A stretch of DNA of 64,000 nucleotides from positions 946,209 to 1,010,208 of the forward strand of contig CM053030.1 in NCBI GenBank assembly GCA_028564925.1. The letters run 5' to 3'. Source of the stretch: Lithobates sylvaticus (taxonomy: Eukaryota > Chordata > Amphibia > Anura > Ranidae). Positions 11,401 to 23,400 of this stretch are shown here, one piece after another (within the stretch, counting starts at the first letter, position 1; each line of letters opens with the position of its first letter). The notes beneath the pieces were generated by a model that saw nothing but the letters and a program-made list of their open reading frames with translations, did no database searches and was not told the origin of the DNA. The translations under genes and the position numbers were made by a program.

Positions 11401-14400
11401 AGAAGAGTTGGAGAGTAGAGGGATGGATAGGAAGAGGTGGGGTCATACGGAGAAGAGTTGGGGAGAGAAGAGTTGGATAGATGGGAAGAGGTGGGGTCAT
11501 ACAGAGATGAGTTGGAGAGTAGAGGGATGGAGAGGAAGAGGTGGGGTCATACAGAGAAGAGTTGGAGAGTAGAGGGATGGATAGGAAGAGGTGGGTCATA
11601 CAGAGAAGAGTTGGAGAGTTGAGGGATGGATAGGTAGAGGTGGGGGTCATACAGAGAAGAGTTGGAGAGTAGAGGGATGGATAGGAAGAGGTGGGGTCAT
11701 ACGGAGAAGAGTTGGAGAGTAGAGGGATGGATAGGAAGAGGTGGGGTCATACAGAGAAGAGTTGGAGAGTAGAGGGATGGATAGGAAGAGGTGGGGTCAT
11801 ACGGAGAAGAGTTGGAGAGTAGAGGGATGGATAGGAAGAGGTGGGGGTCATACAGAGAAGAGTTGGAGAGTAGAGGGATGGATAGGAAGAGGTGGGGTCA
11901 TACAGAGAAGAGTTGGAGAGTAGAGGGATGGATAGGAAGAGGTGGGGTCATACCGAGAAGAGTTGGAGAGTAGAGGGATGGATAGGAAGAGGTGGGGTCA
12001 TACAGAGAAGAGTTGGAGAGTAGAGGGATGGATAGGTAGAGGTGGGGTCATACAGAGAAGAGTTGGAGAGTAGAGGGATGGATAGGAAGAGGTGGGGTCA
12101 TACAGAGAAGAGTTGGAGAGTAGAGGGATGGATAGGAAGAGGTGGGGTCATACAGAGAAGAGTTGGAGAGTAGAGGGATGGATAGGAAGAGGTGGGGTCA
12201 TACGGAGAAGAGTTGGAGAGTTCAGGGATGGACAGGAAAGGGTTGAATCATACAGAAAAGAGTGAGAGTAGAATTCATCATTCTACTCTCACTCTTCCGT
12301 AATTTAATTTCTTCACCATTATTTACCACTTCTCGTTCATCACGAGAAGTGGTAAATAATGGTGAAGAAATTAAATTACGGAAAAAATGAAATGGTCATA
12401 AAACGACTCTTCGATGTTATGAGGCTGAGAAGTAATTTGAAGGAAAAAGATGTGGACTATGGAGATCTGTGGGGACAGAGGAAGCCACTGTGCTCTGGAA
12501 AAGGACTGAGGTTTAGGTTTGTAGGTGTTGAGGTTTAGGATTGTAGGTGTTGAGGTTTAGGATTGTAGGTGTTGAGGTTTAGGTTTGTAGGTGTTGAGGT
12601 TTAGGATTGTAGGTGTTGAGGTTTAGGATTGTAGGTGTTGAGGTTTAGGTTTGTAGGTGTTGAGGTTTAGGATTGTAGGTGTTGAGGTTTAGGATTGTAG
12701 GTGTTGAGGTTTAGGATTGTAGGTGTTGAGGTTTAGGTTTGTAGGTGTTGAGGTTTAGCATTGTAGGTGTTGAGGTTTAGGATTGTAGGTGTTGAGGTTT
12801 AGGTTGGGTAAGTGGGATTGAGCCAATACCAAGGTTAGGGTGACACTTTTCAGACACTGATGATATTAATGCTGCACTGTTCCCCAATATGAATGAGCAC
12901 AGCCATTCAGTAGCCACTCACCCTTCCAGGGAAAAAGTTACTATTCTTCAGTTTACGCAAAAAGAAAGCTATAAAGAAAGTTCCGGCCATGAGTACTAGA
13001 GAGAGGAGCGCGGTGTTGGGCTGTCCCAGGATGCGGGGGGGCACTGCAGTGCTGTTCTGTAGTGAAATGCTGGTCATGTTCACATCCTCAGGCTCTGTCA
13101 GGTTTTTGCTATTGCAGTTGGTAAGAGGATGCTCCTGAAAAACCTGAAACAGAAAAGACATAAATCTGCGTGTAAAAAACGATGGAAAGTTCCAGTTCTG
13201 TGCCGGGTGAGAGAAGAAATACAAGTACAGCCAGGTCAGGCCACAGGCGAGGAGCAGATAGTGGGGGAGATGGATTGTGGGACTTCTAGTTTGGAATCGT
13301 CTGTTGTTAGAAAATAATTGACTTGCTTATATGCATAATCATATATTCTAGATATGGATAAAGTGAAATTAATATATATATATAGGATTTCTATATATAT
13401 ATGTAGAAATTGGTCTGAAACTTTTAAAAACTTCCCACATATGGTTGTAATGTGGAGTGAATTGAACATACACCATCCCCCATTGTAAGAGATAAGGTTA
13501 CATGCTCATTTAAAGACACAGAGCTTCAATATGTTATCTTAAAGACAAAAGTTATTTCTTTATATTACAATATTTCTTGAATAAGTACATTACAAGTACA
13601 TTTTAAACGTATATAATCTATCTACTAATATTTTTATATCTTACATTTAGAAGATAGGAAAATTGTATTGTATAAAGTTAAAATGTTTAAAACAAGGCAG
13701 TTTTGCCAGCAATGGAATGTTTTGATTAGAGGTGGTTTTGTATTTCAACATCTTGTTGGACTGAGTGACCCCCACCTTTTTAGAAGGTGGGAGGGGAATT
13801 GTGCATTCAAAGTTCCCGGTCTTTCTGTAGTACCATATAGCTCAGATGAACCTTAAGCCAGCCTTTTTAGGAAGGTGGGGCTGTTTCATGGGCTGATTTT
13901 AGGAAAAAGCTTGTACTACAGTTTTTGGAAGGAGAGACGCTCCGGCTGCTGACACGAGAAGGGAGACTGATATATTTTTCACACACACGCACACACACAA
14001 AGATACATTCATACAATTTTTATTTCAAGAATAAGAAGCTTATCGATGCTACCTTTATATTCTTCATTCTGTTTTTGTAATATTTCGCTATTTTTATTAT
14101 TAAATACATTTTGGACATTTTTACAGATTTTCTTGAAATTTCCCTCATCGATATGAATTATGAAATATAGTTATTAATACAGTAATAACTCATATTTTTA
14201 CATCTGTCGTGGCTTTAGGAAAAAGATGGAAGAGATTGAAAGTCGTACCTTGAACAGCTTGTAGAAGGTCTCATAGATGAAGATGAGGGAAATAAGGATG
14301 GAGAAGATTTCCTGCGTAAAACGAGAGACAAAGCGGACCAGGAAGCTTCCTTCGAAGGCCACAGTGGCCACCACGATGATAATTAGCCAAACGCCGATCC

Positions 14401-17400
14401 ACACACGGCCAACCAAGTATTCCAGACCATTTGCAGAGCAGAACTGTTCATGAAAGAGGATTGTTCATTAGGATGTCCACCAAATGACAAAATCCACATA
14501 ACAAGTCCCCGTCTCTTTCTCCCTTTTGCTTTTTCGATAACATTGTAAAGATGATCCAAATTCAGCACAAAATCAACCACCAAATTCCAGAATCACCCTA
14601 CGGCACACTAACAGGTCCCCCTTATCAATTATCCTCATCACTCGGCTTCTATCTTTTTTCTGGACTCCGAACCACACAGGTCCTGGTGTCTACTATGCAT
14701 TGACCAAGGTGTTGATGTTCTTCCTTCGCCTATTCTTCCCCAATTCCTCTTCCCCAATTCCTCTTCCCCAATTCCTCTTCACCAATGCCTCTTCCCCAAT
14801 TCCTCTTCCCCTCGTCCCCAATTCCTCTTCCCCAATTCCTCTTCCCCAATGCCTCTTCCCCAATTCCTCTTCCCCAATTCCTCTTCCCCAATGCCTCTTC
14901 CCCAATGCCTCTTCCCCAATGCCTCTTCCCCAATTCCTCTTCCCCAATTCCTCTTCCCCAATTCCTTTTCCCCAATGCCTCTTCCCCAATTCCTCTTCCC
15001 CAATTCCTCTTCCCCAATGCCTCTTCCCCAATGCCTCTTCCCCAATTCCTCTTCCCCAATTCCTCTTCCCCAATTCCTCTTCCCCAATGCCTCTTCCCCA
15101 ATTCCTCTTCCCCAATTCCCAATGCCTCTTCCCCAATTCCTCTTCCCCAATTCCTCTTCCCCAATGCCTCTTCCCCAATGCCTCTTCCCCAATTCCTCTT
15201 CCCCAATGCCTCTTCCCCAATTCCTCTTCCCCAATGCCTCTTCCTCAATGCCTCTTCCCCAATGCCTCTTCCCCAATTCCTCTTCCCCAATGCCTCTTCC
15301 CCAATTCCTCTTCCCCAATGCCTCTTCCCCAATGCCTCTTCCCCAATGCCTCTTCCCCAATGCCTCTTCCCCAATTCCTCTTCCCCAATGCCTCTCCCCC
15401 AATTCCTCTTCCCCAATGCCTCTTCCCCAATTCGTCTTCCCCAATGCCTCTTCCCCAATTCCTCTTCCCCAATGCCTCTTCCCCAATTCCTCTTCCCCAA
15501 TGCCTCTTCCCCAATTCCTCTTCCCCAATTCCTCTTCCCCAATGCCTCTTCCCCAATGCCTCTTCCCCAATTCCTCTTCCCCAATGCCTCTTCCCCAATG
15601 CCTCTTCCCCAATTCCTCTTCCCCAATGCTTCTTCCCCAATGCCTCTTCCCCAATGCCTCTTCCCCAATTAATCTTCCCCAATGCCTCTTCCCCAATTCC
15701 TCTTCCCCAATGCCTCTTCCCCAATTCCTCTTCCCCAATGCCTCTTCCCCAATGCCTCTTCCCCAATTCCTCTTCCCCAATGCCTCTTCCCCAATTCCTC
15801 TCCCCCAATTCCTCTCCCCAATTCCTCTTCCCCAATGCCTCTTCCCCAATTCCTCTTCCCCAATGCCTCTTCCCCAATGCCTCTTCCCCAATTCCTCTTC
15901 CCCAATTCCTCTTCCCCAATTCCTCTCCCCCAATTCCTCTTCCCCAATGCCTCTTCCCCAATTCCTCTTCCCCAATGCCTCTTCCCCAATTCCTCTTCCC
16001 CAATTCCTCTTCCCCAATGCCTCTTCCCCAATTCCTCTTCCCCAATTCCTCTTCCCCAATGCCTCTTCCCCAATGCCTCTTCCCCAATTCCTCTTCCCCA
16101 ATTCCTCTTCCCCAATTCCTCTTCCCCAATGCCTCTTCCCCAATTCCTCTTCCCCAATACCTCTTCCCCAATTCCTCTTCCCTAATTCCTCTTCCCCAAT
16201 TCCTCTTCCCTAATTCCTCTTCCCCAATTCCTCTTCCCCAATTCCTCTTCCCCAATGCCTCTTTTCCAATTCCTCTTCCCCAATTCCTATTCCCCAATGC
16301 CTCTTCCCCAATTCCTCTTCCCCAATGCCTTTTCTCCAATTCCTCTTCCCCAATGCCTCTTCCCCAATTCCTCTTCCCCAATTCCTCTTCCCCAATGCCT
16401 CTTCCCCAATGCCTCTTCCCCAATGCCTCTTCCCCAATTCCTCTTCCCCAATTCCTCTTCCCCAATTCCTCTTCCCCAATGCCTCTTCCCCAATTCCTCT
16501 TCCCCAATTCCTCTTCCCCAAGGCTTCCTGCTCTCCTTACCTAATCAGCATTTGCTTGGATTACCCTTTATTCAAACCTCACCGTGTAAAAAGCTTCTTC
16601 AAACACCAATAAGGGTCCCGAAAATCCAACGACAAGTAGCGGCTGGGCCCCCAGGAGGCAGAATATTACTCCCTGTAGGCAGGTTCCGATGATAAGTTCT
16701 GATACCCCAAGCAAACCTTTTGTCTTCTCACCTGAGGAGGAAACATGGGCATGGGAAAAAGTGTAGTAAAAAAAATAAAACCTGATAAAATCAAATAAGA
16801 TGGCTAAATGAAATGCAGCTCCCACCAAAAAGTGTTCCCAACACTTAAAAAGATATAGTAAAATATGATGCAACATGTCGGGAGGAGGAGCCTAAAGTGA
16901 GGCGGTGTAAAGCCCCATACACACGGTCGGATTTTTTCATAGATTCTGTCCGATCGGACAATGTTGTTGAAAAATCAGACCGTGTGTATGCACCATCGGA
17001 CAGTGTACGTCGGATTGTCCGACGGACAAAGTCTTATCTCCTGCTGGATAGATTTGCCGACAACACGGTCCGATCACACCAAATCCGATCGTGTGTACGG
17101 TTGTCCGACCGGACAAAGTGCTACGCATGCTCAGATCACATTACAAGACCAAAGCTATTGGCTACTAGCCTCTACGTAGTCCCGTCGTAGGCAACAAACG
17201 TCACCACGTTCAGAATGATCGGATTTTCCGACAACTTTGTCCGACCGTGTGTACGCAAAACCAACATCAGACAAAGTATGACGGACCTGGTCCTCGGATA
17301 ATCCGCGCGTGTGTATGGGGCTTAAGACACGGATCTCAGCTAGGAGGAGAAGGGCGGACAGCCCCAGCTAAGAAGCCTGACCATTGAATACAGTTACCCG

Positions 17401-20400
17401 CGATCTGATTTCTTGGGTACACGTGAGTGCAACAACACACACAGGCACTTCATGTTTTATTCAGTTCAGGGAGGCTGCGCAATGGTTTTTTGTATTTTCC
17501 TTTTTTTTCAGCACTTGAAAAATAATCCTTTTTTCAGAAGAACATACCCACAACAAAAATCAGGAAAAGAAAGGGAAGTTTTACCGGTTTCCTTTTTATT
17601 TATCCCTATTTAGATGTATAGCAGCAATTTAACATTCCCCACTGCTTGCATTAACTGCATACATGATACATAGTAACATTGTGGGAATTAATGTGATACA
17701 TATAATTGTTTTTGTTACTAAGTGTATGTTTAGCTGATTGTCTGCAGACTACACATCAGCTGTTTTTACTCACTCATTGTTTTAAGGAAGTAACAGTGCC
17801 TTTTGTTACCAATCACATTGGTGGAACACACACCAGCTGCTCTTCATTCACGGAGCACACACACACACATCCAATCCTTTATCGTTTAAAGGAAGTAACC
17901 AATATTGATTGATCAATTTATTTATTATTGTATCAAACATTTTAACCGCTTCCCGACCGCCCACTGCATATATATACGTCAGCAGAATGGCACGGGCAGG
18001 CAAAAGCACGTACCTGTACGTGGTCGTGCATTTGCCTGCCTGTGGGTCGCGCGCGCGCGCCGCCAGCGGCGCGCTCGCGACACGGTCGGGAACTCCGTGA
18101 CCCCGGCCGCGGGACCAGCGGACCCGATCGCCGCTGGTGTCCCGCGATCGGGTTACGGAGCTGAAGAACAGGGTGGGGGGGGGGGGTCTGTGTAAACAAA
18201 CCTCTCCCCGCGCTTCCTACTCTGCCTGTCATTGATTGGCTGTTCCCGGTCATCGGGAAAGCCGATCAATGACGTCAGACGTCAGCCCCGCCCCCTAATG
18301 TAAAAAAAAAAAACACACACGTCACAGCCCATAACCCCTCCCCTCCCCCTAGTGGTTAACCCCTTCACTACAACTGTCATTTATACAGGAAACAATGCAT
18401 TTAAATAGCATTGATTTGCTGTATAAATGACAATGGTCCCAAAATGTGTCAAAAATGTCCGATGTGTCCGCCATAATGTCGCAGTCACAATAAAAATCGC
18501 TGATCGCCGCCATTACTAGTAAAAAAAAAAATATTAATAAAAATGCTATAAAACTATCCCCTATTTTGTAAACGCTATAACTTTTGCGCAAACCAATCAA
18601 TAATCGCTAACTGCGATTTTGTTTTACCAAAAATATGTAGAAGAATACGTATCAGCCTAAACTGAGGAAAAAAAATGTTTTTTTATATATTTTTTGGGGA
18701 TATTTATTATAGCAAAAAGCAAAAAATATTGCATTGTTTTCAAAATTGTCGATCTATTTTTGTTTATAGCGCCAAAAATAAAAACCGCAGAGGCGATCAA
18801 ATACCACCAAAAGAAAGCTCTATTTGTGGAAAAAAAAGGACGCCAATTTTGTTTGGGAGCCACGTCGCACGACCCGCGCAATTGTCAGTTAAAGCAACGC
18901 AGTGCCGAATCGCAAAAAGGGGCCTGGTCCTTTGGCTGCAAATTGGTCCGGGCTGAAGTGGTTAATACTGATTTGTTCACCTTTGAGCACATCTTTTCAC
19001 CACACATATTAATGACATTAAGCTGCCTAGTGTCTTTTTTTGGAGTATTTTCTATCTGCACGTTTGATATCTTTTATTTATTTATTCACCGTTTTTATAC
19101 GCATATTTTATTCATCAGTCACTTGGATCACTTATCCACTTAGACTTTATATATTTTCTTCATATATTATTGACCACTTTGGACCTGCTGGCAATAGTGT
19201 GTATGCACAGTATGCATTGGATGCATTAACATCGTCATACTTATAATTTCGATCTATTACATCAATAAGGTTGATTTTGCGCACCATCTATACAAACTTT
19301 GTATATTTTACCATGGGAAAGTGTAGGGTCCAGCAGACACAGCGTGGAGGTGGAGCAAATGATGGATAGATATGTGACATGGGGGTGATGGAGAGACACG
19401 AAATGTTTGATGGAGAGGAGTATGAAAAGACATTTAGGTGAACAGATTTAGATCATCGCATAGAACAAGTGACTCACCCAGAAGTCCCCCAAAAGTAATT
19501 GCAGGGGACAGTGCCGCAAAATAAATGAAGATGACAGCCGCCATGCATTGTGGACTGAGTGCATCACGGAAATCACTCAGATATTTGGGGTAACGTCTTT
19601 GGATATCTCTTATGAGGCCCCCAAATGGTCTGCCAGTCCTCCGTAGGGGGTCATCGTCCCCTTCGCCTGACACAGCATCTTTCGTGAGGAGATCTGAAGG
19701 AAAACAAGGAGCTGAGAACATGCTGGAAGGTACATTTCCTCCCATATGGTATAAAAGAGCCTTTATCATGATGTCCACATCCCAGGTATGAAGCTTAGGC
19801 TTGGCCCACAAGTCATGACGGCCTTCCTTCACAATGACTAGTGCTGGGAAATCTGGATCTCCTTGGATCATAGCACTCCATTTCACAATAGGATCCCTAG
19901 TATATGATGCCCACAGCTGAGAGACCCCCTCCCCCAATTACCGCTTTACTTTAGACAGCATATCCTGAGGCTTGCCCCTGAAAAGTCTTATTGGGAAAGC
20001 TAACCAGTGTGACTAACTCATCCCAAGCAGTAGTTCAACCTTCCTTTCGTGCTTTCACCGCTTCAACCCCCCTGACTTATAAAGGCCGACCTGCGTCCCC
20101 GTGTATGGTGTAGGAGCGGGTAAGGCTGACTCACCTTTATCTTTGGTAGTGCTGACTTCTTCTGCCACCTTCTTCTCTTGGCCGTGCCGTCTTCGGAGCA
20201 TCTCTCTCTGGAAGAGGGCCACTGATCGCAGAAGCTCCTCGCCCATCACCTCAGAGGGTGGCAGCACCACACTGCAGTCCAAAAACTCGTTTATGGCAGT
20301 CAGAAGATCCTGGCGATCATCAGCGAGGTAGGCGGCCTCGTGGAATGACTAGGGGGGGATATACATGGGGAGGGTCACGAAGGTGCACAGCAAGGAGAGG

Positions 20401-23400
20401 ATAGACTTGGAAAATTAGGACAACTCAGAGGCCTAAAGGGAAGAGGAGTAAGGATGGGCACAGGAAAAAGAGAGCGGTGGAGACGGAGCAAAGGCGGGTA
20501 CACAGTTAAAAGAAATACTGAAGTGAGTAACAGCTATTGAAATGAATTAAAAGGCAGTACAAATAGAGTATATACAGTATATATTACAATGCCGCAATGA
20601 GAAAACTGATTTCCTTTCATTGTGTGATCTCAGGTACACATGGATCCTAAGATGGAGCTTTATGTATAGTAGACACATGTAAATGCAGGAGAAGGTTGCC
20701 CCCATGCAAGTTTGGCCATATGGCACTTCATAAAAGTAGGACCTAAATGTAAAGAGCAACAAGGCTGGGAGCTCTAATCCCCATCCGTCTTTACATGTTT
20801 CTTACGATGAAATCAAATATTTAATTCTAGTCTCTTGTGCGGCTTCATCTCCCTGGGAAAAGAGAATGGAAGCCTTCTTTGGAAGGAACTGAGGACCTTC
20901 TACTGCTAGGAAGAGTGTTTGGTAATAGAAGCTTTCTTTTGAGGGAACCAGGGACTTTCTACTGCTAGAAAGAGTGTCTGGTAATGGTAGCCTTCTTTGG
21001 AAGGAATCGGGAACCTTCTACTGCTAGCCATCTTTGGAAGGAATCGGGAACCTTCTACTGCTAGGAAGAGTGTCTGGTAATGGAAGTCTTCTTTGTAAGG
21101 AACTAGGGACCTTCCAGTGCTAGGAAGAGTGTCTGGTAATGGAAGTCTTCTTTGCAAGTTACTGAAGACCTTCTACTGCTAGGAAGAGTGTTTGGTAATG
21201 GTAGACTTCTTTGGAAGGAATCAGGGACCTTCTACTGCTAGGAAGAGTATCTGATAATAGAAGCCTTCTTTGTAAGTTACCGAAGACCTTCTACTGCTAG
21301 GAAAAGTGTCTGGTAATGATAGCTCTTTTTAGATGGAATCGGGGACCTTCTACTGCTAGGAAGACTGTTTAGTAATGGAAGCCTTCTTTGGAATGAAAAG
21401 CCTTCTTTGGAAGGAATCAGGGACCTTCTACTGCTAGGAAGTGTCTAGTAATGGAAGCCTTCTTCCCTGGGAAGGAACCAGGGACCTTCTACTGCTAGGA
21501 AGAGTGTCTGGTAATGGAAGCTTTCCTTGGAAGGAACCGGGAACCTTCTACTGCTAGGACGAGCGTCTAGTCATGGAAACCTTCCTTGGAAGGAACCAGG
21601 GACCTTCTACTGCTAGGAAGACTGTCTGGTAATGGTAGCCATCTTTGGAAGGAATCGGGAACCTTCTACTGCTAGGAAGAGTGTCTGGTAATGGTAGCCT
21701 TCTTTGGAAGGAACCAGGGACCCTCTACTGCTCGGAAGAGTGTTTGGTAATGGTAGACTTTTTAGTTATTTTTAGAGGGAATCAGGGACCTTCTACTGCT
21801 AGGAAAACGGTCTAGTAATGGAAGCCTTCTTTGGAATGAAAACAGGGACCTTACTACTGTAGGGAAGAGTTTCTGGTAATGGAAGCCTTCTTTGGAAGGA
21901 ACTGGGAACCTTTTACTGCTAGGGCAAGTGTCTGATAATGGAAGCCTTCTTTCCTTGGAAGGAACTGGGGACCTTCTACTGCTAGGAAGACTACCTGGTA
22001 ATGGAAGCCTTTTTTGGAAGGAACCGGGGACATTCTACTGCTGGGAAGTGTGCCTGAACTCACCTTATCTGACATGAGGGTGGAGATGGACCTTCCAATT
22101 TCATGATAGTCCATATTGACTGTGCTGGGTCCCAGAAGAACAAAAAGAAAACGCACTGGGATAGAAACTTCCAACACAGAGTCCAGCTCCACCGCCTCCT
22201 GGAGCCGCACGAATGCCATGGTAGGCTGATCAAGGAACTCCACACAGCCTGGTGGGACACAGCAAATAAAATGTCACTCGTTACTGGGCCAGCTTGGCCA
22301 ACTTTACAGAATCCATGTACCATGTATTTAAAGCTGTATTTAGGGAGCTGATATTTGATGATATACTGTATAATCTGAAACCTCCCCAGCAGTGACTTAT
22401 TAGATGGAAATCAGAACAAAATCCAGCATTCCATTTACTCTTTCTGAACTTAACCCAACATCTACTGGGAATGAGTATGGATCAGTTACATACAGAACTT
22501 CAACAATATGACCCAACAGCCGCTAAGAAAAACACAAATGTGCCCATTAATGAGAAGATGAGTCCATAAGTGAATAAATCCCAACACCAAAACGGAATCC
22601 TCTGAGATAAAACTTCTAGATCTTCCACCACGAGTGCTCAGTATGAAGATGGCCACTCACCAGAGATGTTTGACCCCTTTTTACAGGACGGTCAAGAAAC
22701 ACTTTGGGGACACCAGATTGGTTCCACTAATGGCATGAATCCACTCCAATGGCCACTCAGGAAGGAGCTAGAATGTAAAAAATGACTCCACAGGAGACGC
22801 CCGTAGTTCCCATCACCCCAAGTGGGTGAGAGCAATTCCAAAGGGTCAATTCCTGAGAATCAGAAGGAATTGTGCGGTTGAGGAAGATTTTATGGCCCAA
22901 ACCAATATGCTGATTGATAGATTCATAGAAAAAGGGTACAATAAAAGAAAATTGGAGATTACGAGAGAACAAGTTAGGCAAATCGATCACCTTACCCTTT
23001 TGAGACCAAAAGCCAGGGACTCAGCAGGGGACCGATTCAAGCTGGCTTTTGTTTCAGGTTCTAATCTCCAATATAAAGAGGTGGAAAGGATAATTAAAAC
23101 CTACTGGCCAATATTACAAAAAGACCAAACCCTTAGAAAGATCCTTCCCCACAAACCCAAGTTTATTCATAGAAGAGCCCCAGGGTTACGCAATATGTTG
23201 GCCAAAAATGTCATCCGGCCCCCTAAGAAACCCCCCACTTTATTTGGACCGGGTTCTATGAATGTAAGAGATGCAAAGCATGCAGAATTACTAGGGACAT
23301 GACTAGGAAAGCCACTAGCTTTCCATCAGTGGTCACAGGTGGGGACTATCACATTAGGCAGTTCATTACCTGTACAAAAATCCTAAAACATATGAGATCT

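Noticed and set aside
14700-16544. 614-codon frame as a Ser/Pro-rich secreted protein
   Set aside because: It is a 14-bp repeat read across frames; equivalent long frames occur on the opposite strand.
16911-17322. Assigning the AGCCCC element to piggyBac because of TTAA at its right edge
   Set aside because: The left edge is GTAA, not TTAA; a TAA duplication with perfect 14-bp ends fits PIF/Harbinger better.
18040-18140. CpG-rich stretch as a promoter CpG island
   Set aside because: It lies inside the TTAA-flanked transposon and is only about 100 bp long.
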